This document shows positions 1 to 4,073 of a stretch of 7,552 nt of DNA, in pieces. Location of the stretch: the NCBI GenBank assembly GCA_019594235.1, contig JAFDTG010000075.1, forward strand, positions 1 to 7,552, written 5' to 3'. The number at the start of each line of letters is the position of its first letter. Within the stretch, counting starts at the first letter, position 1. This stretch comes from Candidatus Saliniplasma halalkaliphilum. Its GTDB lineage: Archaea; Thermoplasmatota; Thermoplasmata; Halarchaeoplasmatales; Halarchaeoplasmataceae. Both the position numbers and the translations under genes were made by a program. The notes beneath the pieces are model-generated. The model had not been told where the DNA came from. It saw nothing but the letters and a program-made list of their open reading frames with translations, and did no database searches.

Positions 1-1170
1 ATCGAATTCGAAGTAGGGAATAAAAAAGATGCCGTAAGTAGTTTCAGCAAAGCTGTTGAATTAGACCCAGAATATGAAGAAGCTTGGTTTGAAAGAGGTA
101 GATCTTTAGAAGATACCGGAGAAAGCAAAAAGGCTTTAGAATCTTATGATAAAGCTATAGGTTTGAAAGGTGATGATAAGTACGCTTGGAACAACAAAGG
201 CCGGGTACTTTTAGACATGAACAAGCCAGAAAAAGCCAAGAGAACCTTCGAAAAAGCTTTGGAAATAGACCCAGACTTTGAATCTGCGAAAGAAGGGTTA
301 GAGATATCTAAGGAGAAAGAGGAAGAACAGAAATTAGAAGAGTTTGCAAGAAGTGTACTTGAATTCGAATGTGAAAGAAACAGGTCTATTTCAAAAGAAG
401 AAGCGTTCAAGATATGCGATATACCATATAATTACATAGACGATGTATTCAATTTCATATCTACTCGGGAGGGACTTGATTTCCATGCTTTAGACGACCA
501 AACTATGAATGACATGGAGAGAGCTTCTCGACTTGTGATCAGAAAACTTGCTAAAGAATCTAAAAGTAATCTCTTCGAGAAAGGTGTAAGACTTTGTGAC
601 ATAGTTACTAATTTTAAAACCAAGAGTATAGATGAATGTAAAAGAGTACTTGAATACATACGAGAAGCTACTACAATTGTCATATCATCCGAAGAGATAG
701 ACGATAAAACGGAAAGATTACTCCGAAAAAGGGTTTTAGACCTTCCACAGGAGAAACGTGATGTTCTCAGTTTAATATTGAACCTAAATGTTGGCATCTA
801 TCAAGCAAGAAAATTACAAGCTGCATTAGAGAAATTCGAAGGCAAGAGTTACAAAGCTCCGAGTACAGAGATCTCATCTTTGGTCAAGGAAAAGGAGAAA
901 AGAGAAGTTACAGGTGAAAGTAAAAAGGAAAGAACTAAAGAAACTACCGATGAAATAGATGAAGTAAAAGCTGAAGAGGAGGAGGAAGTTCCAGATGAGG
1001 AAGATGAAGAATTCTGTTACTACTGCGGTGACCCGACTCATTATAAACATGATTGTAGAGACCTATCTATATGTCCACAATGTGAAGGAGATCACGCTGG
1101 AGAGGACTGCCCAGAATGCGGAGAAGTCATAGGAAGTGCAAGTAAAGAAGACGATGAAATGCTTCTCTAA
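1..1170 (+). CDS. TPR-repeat protein with C-terminal tandem CCHC-type zinc motifs (5' partial)
   Basis: The frame is open from base 1 to a TAA at 1168-1170, so the start lies outside the window; 389 residues are visible. Residues 1-26 are the end of one TPR, and about 27-59 and 60-93 are two more (pattern W..G..L...G....A...Y.KA..L). Residues about 95-285 are a helical, charged region I do not recognise. Residues about 290-337 are a low-complexity Lys/Glu linker. The C-terminus has Cys339, Cys342, His347 and Cys352, an exact C-X2-C-X4-H-X4-C zinc knuckle. Cys358, Cys361, His365, Cys370 and Cys373 follow as a variant second knuckle or a small ribbon. TPRs normally bind proteins and zinc knuckles often bind single-stranded nucleic acid, so an RNA- or DNA-linked scaffold is plausible, but the function is unknown. 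The gene converges on the KH gene with only 4 bases between stop codons. An internal TTG at 163 splits a TPR and is not a sensible start. Confidence 0.85.
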   Translation: MEFEVGNKKDAVSSFSKAVELDPEYEEAWFERGRSLEDTGESKKALESYDKAIGLKGDDKYAWNNKGRVLLDMNKPEKAKRTFEKALEIDPDFESAKEGLEISKEKEEEQKLEEFARSVLEFECERNRSISKEEAFKICDIPYNYIDDVFNFISTREGLDFHALDDQTMNDMERASRLVIRKLAKESKSNLFEKGVRLCDIVTNFKTKSIDECKRVLEYIREATTIVISSEEIDDKTERLLRKRVLDLPQEKRDVLSLILNLNVGIYQARKLQAALEKFEGKSYKAPSTEISSLVKEKEKREVTGESKKERTKETTDEIDEVKAEEEEEVPDEEDEEFCYYCGDPTHYKHDCRDLSICPQCEGDHAGEDCPECGEVIGSASKEDDEMLL

Positions 1171-1174
1171 TCAG

Positions 1175-1726
1175 TCAGCGTTCTATATAAAATCCAGACC
1201 TTGCCATCTTGATTTCAGATCTATTTCTTTCGAGGAAACTATAGACGGTTGAATGTTCACTACCGGTGAGAAGCATCTCTATTGCTCTCTTAGCGATACC
1301 TACTTCAACAGAACCACCTATGATACCAATAGTGTTCCCATAAACTGAAACATGTGTTTTGGTTAATTCCTCGATGAGCTCCCGGCTTCTACCATTTTTA
1401 CCTATCACACGTCCGCTTATCCTGTGTACAGCGTTAGAACTCTTACCAACATAATCCCTCATATCTAATAATTCAAAATAAACATCTTTATCTAATATCT
1501 TCAAAGCCTTTTTAGGATTGAAACCTCTCCCTATGGCCTTTATTACGTCCTCAATCTTCATAGGGATCAAAGGATCGTCAATATCGCTAACATCTATTTC
1601 TACTACTCCGGTTTCGGAATCTATTTCTAGTTCTGCTCCAGATTCTTTCTCGATTTTCTCTTTGGTTTTTCCTTCTTCACCGATCAAAACACCGATTCGA
1701 TCTATAGGTATTTTTATATCCAACAT
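1175..1726 (-). CDS. Archaeal KH-domain ribosome assembly factor (Dim2/Pno1-like)
   Basis: A protein of 183 residues with two KH modules. The first opens with IKIPxDRIGVLIG and has GEEG as its GxxG loop. The second has RxIGKNG followed by a helix (RELIEELT) and a strand reading VSVYGNTIGIIGG. This matches the archaeal family related to eukaryotic Dim2/Pno1, which binds the 3' region of pre-16S/18S rRNA during small-subunit assembly. Start choice is uncertain. ATG at 1726 gives the family-like N-terminus MLDIKIP and lies 1 nt after the RIO1 stop. ATG at 1735 (three residues longer) overlaps RIO1 by 8 nt. An AAGGAG lies upstream at an awkward distance from both (about 12 and 3 nt). The open frame reaches 1786, but that basic extension lies inside RIO1 and is not supported. 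Translation is probably coupled to RIO1, whose eukaryotic homologue also acts on the small subunit. Confidence 0.88.
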   Translation of the reverse strand: MLDIKIPIDRIGVLIGEEGKTKEKIEKESGAELEIDSETGVVEIDVSDIDDPLIPMKIEDVIKAIGRGFNPKKALKILDKDVYFELLDMRDYVGKSSNAVHRISGRVIGKNGRSRELIEELTKTHVSVYGNTIGIIGGSVEVGIAKRAIEMLLTGSEHSTVYSFLERNRSEIKMARSGFYIER

Positions 1727-1727
1727 A

Positions 1728-2480
1728 TTAATCATTCTCTCCTTTAATCTCATTAATAATTTTTTCTTTCTCAGTTTCCACCCCATGGTCGCTAAAATAG
1801 TTTATAATATTACTGATATCTCTTCTTAAAAAATTTTCACTCTTGGGGTGAGATACGGTTACGGATTGCGACACATCGATAAAATATGGGTAATCATCCT
1901 TGATCAAGATATTGTATTCACTTAAATCGCCATGTACTAAATTTAACGATTGATAAAGCGTTCTATAATCTGATATAATATCATCGAAAATAATTTTTAA
2001 GCTTTCATCGTCATATGGAATGTCTTTCAGCATAGGTGCGGGATAACCCTCGTATTCTAAATATTCCATAACTAGGACATTTTTAAAGAAAGTTATAGGT
2101 TCTGGAACTCTAATACCACCTTTGTGCATACGTTTAAGATTAGAGAATTCTTTCTTAGTCCAGGTAAATATCAACTTTCTCCCACTCCCAAAAGTTTTGA
2201 ATCTAGGGTCCCCCTGAATATACTCTCTGTACTTTTTAAAAACAGCGGTATTTATCCTCATCACTTTTAGTGCCACTGGTGTTCCGTCTATCTGTAGACC
2301 TTTAAAGACTTTAGCCTCCTTCCCTGTAGATATTGGATGTTCTAATGTATCTACAAACCCATCTGACATCAATTCGTATAAGACCATCAGTGTACTATGG
2401 TCAAAAACTTCTTGGTATGTTTTCCTATCTGGTATCTTTATTTTATTTTTTACATACCTTTCTTTATTTTCACTTGCCAT
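1728..2480 (-). CDS. rio1: RIO-type serine/threonine protein kinase, RIO1 family
   Basis: An atypical kinase or ATPase that acts in late small-ribosomal-subunit maturation in eukaryotes and, by homology, in archaea. The 250-residue protein shows the RIO signatures in order: nucleotide-binding loop STGKEAKV (about residues 51-58), ATP-anchoring Lys72 in VALKVMRI, hinge MEYLEYEG, catalytic loop LVHGDLSEYN (Asp185, Asn190) and metal-binding Asp202 in IDVSQSV. SHPKSENFLRRD then follows, typical of RIO1 rather than RIO2, and there is no RIO2-type N-terminal winged helix. An ATG at 2489 would add three residues, but the TATA box is centred near 2509 and predicts transcription from about 2483. That favours the ATG at 2480 on a leaderless mRNA. 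It forms an operon with the KH gene (1-nt gap). In many archaea an aIF1A gene sits just upstream; here a MazG-like gene does. Confidence 0.93.
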   Translation of the reverse strand: MASENKERYVKNKIKIPDRKTYQEVFDHSTLMVLYELMSDGFVDTLEHPISTGKEAKVFKGLQIDGTPVALKVMRINTAVFKKYREYIQGDPRFKTFGSGRKLIFTWTKKEFSNLKRMHKGGIRVPEPITFFKNVLVMEYLEYEGYPAPMLKDIPYDDESLKIIFDDIISDYRTLYQSLNLVHGDLSEYNILIKDDYPYFIDVSQSVTVSHPKSENFLRRDISNIINYFSDHGVETEKEKIINEIKGEND

Positions 2481-2502
2481 CTTTACCATATCTTAAGCTA
2501 CG

Positions 2503-2516
2503 TGTTTAAATATGTT
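2503..2516 (-). promoter_or_regulatory. TATA box of the rio1-KH operon
   Basis: The minus strand reads ACATATTTAAACAC between the mazG stop and rio1. Its centre near 2509 is 27-29 nt from the ATG at 2480, the normal archaeal TATA-to-start distance. No Shine-Dalgarno sequence precedes that ATG, so a leaderless transcript is inferred. Confidence 0.6.
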
Positions 2517-2522
2517 GCGTAA

Positions 2523-2816
2523 TCATACGGGGTATTTTTCCTTATTCTTTTCAACTTTACGTTTCACAGCTTCAACGATATCTACATCTGTAGCATCTGC
2601 CATCAAGAGTAGATATATGAAAATATCTGCAATCTCATCCTCAAGCTCTTCTTTTTCTACGTTCGATAAGTCATTGTGCCATTGAAATAATTCCATAAGT
2701 TCTGAAGCCTCGATCGAAATAGAAATGCTCAAGTTCTTAGGGGTATGAAATTTCTCCCAATCTCTTTTATCTCTAAATTTAACCACTAATTCTTTAAGGT
2801 CATCTAACTCACACAT
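2523..2816 (-). CDS. MazG-like nucleotide pyrophosphohydrolase
   Basis: A 97-residue all-alpha NTP pyrophosphohydrolase of the MazG/RS21-C6 (dCTPase-like) superfamily. These enzymes hydrolyse non-canonical or excess (d)NTPs to the monophosphate and PPi. Visible signatures are FRDKRDWEKFHTPKNLS (about residues 14-30), the helix-2 metal motif EASELMELFQW (EXXE with Glu37 and Glu41), and the second acidic motif EDEIADIFIYLLLMAD (about 58-73, Glu60 and Asp64). The C-terminus ends in KNKEKYPV, as in the single-domain members. Length is normal. The start ATG at 2816 has no Shine-Dalgarno sequence but lies about 27 nt from a TATA box, so it is probably leaderless. It is followed after 42 nt by rio1, which has its own TATA box. 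The substrate cannot be read from the sequence; dCTP-like or oxidised nucleotides are usual for close relatives. Confidence 0.9.
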   Translation of the reverse strand: MCELDDLKELVVKFRDKRDWEKFHTPKNLSISISIEASELMELFQWHNDLSNVEKEELEDEIADIFIYLLLMADATDVDIVEAVKRKVEKNKEKYPV

Positions 2817-2836
2817 GAATATGGGAAAAAGATAGA

Positions 2837-2850
2837 GTTTAATAAATTTT
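2837..2850 (-). promoter_or_regulatory. TATA box of the mazG-like gene
   Basis: The minus strand reads AAAATTTATTAAAC, centred near 2843, about 27 nt before the ATG at 2816. This places the transcription start at or within a few bases of the start codon. It lies just after the T-tract that probably ends the alba transcript. Confidence 0.6.
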
Positions 2851-2856
2851 ACAATT

Positions 2857-2907
2857 AAAAAAGGTAAAATGGGTTTTTTAGAAGGTTTTAGACAAGTCTT
2901 TTGACTT
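2857..2907 (-). terminator. Terminator of alba
   Basis: Directly after the alba stop, the minus strand has a small hairpin (AAGTC, AAAA loop, GACTT at 2907-2894). About 25 nt further on is the T-rich tract TTTTACCTTTTTT (2869-2857). Archaeal RNA polymerase terminates mainly on T-runs, so the tract is the more important part. Confidence 0.5.
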
Positions 2908-3189
2908 TCATTTGTTGATCTTCATGGTTATTTCCATGGAGGAAACATTGGCAGTACCGCTTTCTCCTTCCCTATCCAATTCCTCAGTAGTTGTAACTAT
3001 ATCTTTGATTTCAGAATTAGGTATGAACCTATTTCTTACGATCTCTGCCACATCTACAGCTTTACTAATTGCTCTTCCTCTTGCCTTTATGATCACTTCA
3101 TCTGACCCGCTATTAAACTGTGTGACAACCGCCATCACGTAGTTCATAGTCTCTTTTTTTCCGATAAACACTGTGTTTTCTTCGCTCAT
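2908..3189 (-). CDS. albA: DNA/RNA-binding chromatin protein Alba
   Basis: Alba (Sac10b family) coats DNA and RNA as a dimer and is an abundant archaeal nucleoid protein; in some species its affinity is tuned by lysine acetylation. The 93-residue product matches the family end to end. It has VFIGKK with the conserved Lys11-Lys12 pair (Lys16/17 in Sulfolobus), MNYVMAVVTQFNSG, IKARGRAISKAVDVAEIVRNRF, the flexible hairpin EELDREGESGTANVSS, and a final beta strand. The ATG at 3189 is chosen because GGAGGT lies 7 nt upstream and the family begins with a short tail before VFIGKK. An in-frame ATG at 3234 would add 15 residues unlike the family. It is monocistronic, with a TATA-like box upstream and a T-tract downstream. 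Confidence 0.95.
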   Translation of the reverse strand: MSEENTVFIGKKETMNYVMAVVTQFNSGSDEVIIKARGRAISKAVDVAEIVRNRFIPNSEIKDIVTTTEELDREGESGTANVSSMEITMKINK

Positions 3190-3196
3190 TCGTATT

Positions 3197-3250
3197 ACCT
3201 CCGTTTTTGTATTATATTTGGTGGAGGAAATCATAGAGTATTTAATTTTT
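3197..3250 (-). promoter_or_regulatory. alba promoter and ribosome binding site
   Basis: A strong Shine-Dalgarno GGAGGT (3202-3197) lies 7 nt before the alba ATG and fixes the start. An AT-rich TATA-like element, AAAAATTAAATACTC (about 3250-3236), would start transcription near 3218 and give a leader of about 28 nt containing that site. A second AT-rich element (CAAATATAATA, 3222-3212) would give a leaderless RNA lacking the site and is less likely. Confidence 0.5.
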
Positions 3251-3281
3251 TTGATTTTCCTTAAAATTCTAAACTAGAAAG

Positions 3282-3328
3282 CGTTTTCCATAGTAAAAAC
3301 GGACTCGCCGGGATCCGCAGCGATAGCG
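3282..3328. repeat. 47-bp direct repeat, copy A
   Basis: Perfectly identical over 47 bp to 3397-3443, with start-to-start distance 115 bp. It begins with an inverted repeat (CGTTTT, then AAAACG) around CCATAGT. It continues through a 15-base match to the 3' exon of the neighbouring tRNA-Arg and ends GCAGCGATAGCG. Read on the minus strand, the tRNA-like piece is followed by T5, like a tRNA end plus terminator. Flanks differ from copy B on both sides, so the boundaries are real. Confidence 0.9.
3300..3314 (-). repeat. Detached copy of tRNA-Arg exon 3, copy A
   Basis: These 15 bases are identical to 3475-3489, which cover all 14 bases of the third exon of tRNA-Arg (3' half of the T arm, the acceptor 3' strand and the discriminator) plus one further base. 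Identity stops on both sides. No tRNA body is attached upstream, so it is not a tRNA gene. Confidence 0.8.
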
Positions 3329-3336
3329 GGATTCAA

Positions 3337-3369
3337 GACGAATAAATGAACAAAGTGAATTTATTTGTC
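3337..3369. repeat. Long AT-rich hairpin between the two 47-bp repeats
   Basis: An 11-base arm at 3337-3347 pairs with 3359-3369, perfectly if one G-U is allowed on the plus-strand RNA; the minus strand has one A-C mismatch. The 11-nt apex GAACAAAGTGA could close further as tandem G-A pairs, then AC/GT around an AAA loop. It has no start or reading frame. It looks like an extragenic palindrome of unknown role. Confidence 0.6.
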
Positions 3370-3370
3370 G

Positions 3371-3383
3371 AAAAACTAAAAAA
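3371..3383 (-). terminator. T-tract terminator downstream of tRNA-Arg
   Basis: The minus strand reads TTTTTTAGTTTTT here (A6 and A5 runs on the plus strand), about 90 nt after the tRNA 3' end. It is a good archaeal terminator for transcripts from the ribosomal/tRNA cluster. Shorter T5 runs at 3414-3410 and 3299-3295, directly after the exon-3 copies, could also terminate. Confidence 0.45.
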
Positions 3384-3396
3384 GTGTTTAACTGAC

Positions 3397-3443
3397 CGTT
3401 TTCCATAGTAAAAACGGACTCGCCGGGATCCGCAGCGATAGCG
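3397..3443. repeat. 47-bp direct repeat, copy B
   Basis: Identical to 3282-3328. In this copy the base before the repeat is C, which lengthens the internal inverted repeat to CCGTTTT/AAAACGG around an 8-nt loop. It lies closer to the tRNA, ending 31 bp before the tRNA 3' end at 3475. Confidence 0.9.
3415..3429 (-). repeat. Detached copy of tRNA-Arg exon 3, copy B
   Basis: A second 15-base identity to 3475-3489, followed on the minus strand by TTTTT. It lies exactly 60 bp downstream of the true exon 3. Its position and form resemble a duplicated tRNA end, as left by site-specific integration, but no integrase or element is present in the window. Confidence 0.8.
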
Positions 3444-3451
3444 AGGAGACA

Positions 3452-3484
3452 GGCGAGTACGCGAGTGAAACTAGCGGACTCGCC
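3452..3484. repeat. GC-rich hairpin overlapping the tRNA-Arg 3' end
   Basis: GGCGAGT (3452-3458) pairs with ACTCGCC (3478-3484). Inside, CGC/GCG and AGT/ACT pair around a GAA loop, separated by an A-G and a G-A mismatch. The distal arm is the tRNA acceptor 3' strand itself. The structure could compete with tRNA folding in a precursor, or mark the edge of an inserted palindrome. Confidence 0.55.
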
Positions 3485-3488
3485 GGGA

Positions 3489-3518
3489 TTTTCGTCCGAT
3501 TTGGAATCCAAATCAGTT
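3489..3518 (-). other. T-loop intron of tRNA-Arg (position 59/60)
   Basis: This 30-nt intron interrupts the T loop. Around it TTCG (T loop) pairs with CGAA (intron) as a 4-bp central helix. A 3-nt AAT bulge lies next to the T stem, and an A-rich bulge lies before the 9-bp intron helix CTGATTTGG/CCAAATCGG with an ATT loop. This is close to a canonical bulge-helix-bulge; the only flaw is an A-A mismatch beside the 5' bulge. Cutting each bulge after its second base yields exactly the T loop TTCGAAT. Confidence 0.85.
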
Positions 3519-3561
3519 TTCGAACCCGGGTTCAGGGCTCCGGAAGCCCCAGTGATATCCA

Positions 3562-3590
3562 TTGTAGCCAGACCACATGTGTAGTCTGGT
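3562..3590 (-). other. D-loop intron of tRNA-Arg
   Basis: This 29-nt intron lies just before the conserved G18-G19. A perfect 9-bp hairpin (CCAGACTAC/GTGGTCTGG with loop ACAT, one T-G pair) forms its body. GTAG of the exon pairs with CTAC of the intron as a 4-bp central helix, with a 3-nt CAA bulge on the 5' side and AAT on the 3' side. The exon-side helix is weak because the D stem is short, so this is a relaxed bulge-helix-bulge. A one-base shift of both junctions gives the same mature RNA. Confidence 0.75.
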
Positions 3591-3617
3591 TGCTACACTA
3601 CGAGCCCAATGATCAAT

Positions 3618-3770
3618 TTATTTTTCTTTGAATTCTGTATATCCACACTTTCCGCATGAAACTCTATCTTTATGGACGGCTAAAAATACCCCGTCTCCAC
3701 ATTTGGGGCAGTTTCTTCTTTTTCTTTTAAGCTCATCGCCGTCTACTTCATACATATCTATTTTAGCCAT
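3618..3770 (-). CDS. rps27ae: Ribosomal protein eS27A (S27ae)
   Basis: A 50-residue zinc-ribbon protein of the archaeal 30S subunit, corresponding to the C-terminal part of eukaryotic ubiquitin-S27a fusions. The gene is short but unmistakable. A basic segment (KRKRRN, residues 15-20) precedes CPKCGDGVFLAVHKDR and CGKCGYTEF, with Cys21, Cys24, Cys39 and Cys42 as zinc ligands. The start ATG at 3770 lies 5 nt after the rps24e stop. GGTGAT lies 4 nt upstream and overlaps that stop, so translation is coupled. It ends with TAA at 3618, 10 nt before tRNA-Arg. The rps24e-rps27ae pair is a standard archaeal arrangement. Confidence 0.95.
   Translation of the reverse strand: MAKIDMYEVDGDELKRKRRNCPKCGDGVFLAVHKDRVSCGKCGYTEFKEK
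3636..3644 (-). promoter_or_regulatory. Weak candidate TATA box for tRNA-Arg
   Basis: The minus strand reads GGATATACA inside the 3' end of rps27ae, centred about 33 nt before the tRNA 5' end. It would start transcription a few bases upstream of the tRNA. The match is poor and read-through from the ribosomal cluster is an equally good explanation. Confidence 0.25.
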
Positions 3771-3775
3771 TAAAA

Positions 3776-4069
3776 TCACCCCTGTATTTTATTCCTTTTT
3801 AAGGAATGCGCTGATTCGTATTTCAACGTATCTTCTTTACTGTTATACACCTTAGCAAAAACTTCCGTTTTATCCATACCAAATTCCGAATTGATCTTGT
3901 CGATCACCAATTCGTCTTTTGAAGCATTCAAAAAATTTGATATTCGGTCTTTTAATTCACCCCTACTGGGTATTGGATTCGTACCATGTGATATAACAAA
4001 GACTAATTCTCTACGATTTAGTAGTTTATTTTCTTTCTCTTCTTTGATTTCTATTTCTGACTCCGACAT
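3776..4069 (-). CDS. rps24e: Ribosomal protein eS24
   Basis: A small-subunit protein of 97 residues, the usual archaeal size. After a Glu/Lys-rich N-terminus it has the family core NKLLNRRELVFVISH, then TNPIPSRGELKDRISNFLN and the FGMDKTEVFAKVYNS strand-turn segment that gives the S24e fold. The ATG at 4069 is 4 nt after the dephospho-CoA kinase stop, with GAGG about 9 nt upstream. It is followed after 5 nt by rps27ae. The Lys-rich C-terminal tail is typical of rRNA-binding ends. Confidence 0.95.
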   Translation of the reverse strand: MSESEIEIKEEKENKLLNRRELVFVISHGTNPIPSRGELKDRISNFLNASKDELVIDKINSEFGMDKTEVFAKVYNSKEDTLKYESAHSLKRNKIQG

Positions 4070-4073
4070 TGTA

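Larger units (their letters stand above)
3475..3607 (-). tRNA. tRNA-Arg (anticodon CCG) with two non-canonical introns
   Basis: Exon 1 is 3607-3591, exon 2 is 3561-3519 and exon 3 is 3488-3475. Joined, they give a 74-nt cloverleaf. The acceptor GGGCTCG pairs with CGAGTCC (one G-U). The D arm is GTG/CAC with loop TAGCATGGATAT, including A14, G18-G19 and A20. The anticodon stem GGGGC/GCCCT (one G-U) encloses loop TTCCGGA with anticodon CCG, which reads Arg CGG. The T arm is CCGGG-TTCGAAT-CCCGG and the discriminator is G73. A20 is a known arginine identity base. CCA is not encoded. The introns are in the D loop (29 nt) and T loop (30 nt); the usual 37/38 site is intact. The gene begins 10 nt after the rps27ae stop and is probably co-transcribed, though a weak TATA-like sequence lies near 3640. 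The D-loop junctions are less certain than the T-loop ones. Confidence 0.9.

Noticed and set aside
432..797. 121-codon minus-strand frame inside the TPR gene
   Set aside because: It is antisense to a well-supported coding region, with no start signal or family resemblance.
163..1170. TTG at 163 as the start of the TPR gene
   Set aside because: The frame is open and TPR-like back to base 1, so 163 falls inside a TPR and the gene is cut by the window edge.
1727..1786. N-terminal extension of the KH protein
   Set aside because: It lies wholly within rio1, is Lys/Arg-rich unlike the family, and has no ribosome binding site; the family core begins at IKIP.
3190..3234. Longer Alba start at 3234
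   Set aside because: The extra 15 residues do not resemble Alba, and GGAGGT is placed correctly for the ATG at 3189.
3337..3369. Box C/D guide RNA
   Set aside because: No RUGAUGA plus CUGA box pair with guide spacing is present; only short GA-containing apex elements are seen.
3300..3429. Exon-3 copies as alternative trans-spliced or permuted tRNA halves
   Set aside because: Neither copy has the CGAA and AAT bulge needed to pair with the T-loop half, and the cis copy already makes a complete tRNA.
3282..3443. Possible CRISPR array from the 47-bp repeats
   Set aside because: There are only two copies, 47 bp is long for a CRISPR repeat, the single spacer is 68 bp and contains its own hairpin, and there is no cas gene or third repeat.
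3269..3562. 97-codon minus-strand open frame spanning the tRNA and repeats
   Set aside because: It runs through the tRNA exons, introns and 47-bp repeats, and the product has no recognisable domain. The RNA gene explains the sequence better.
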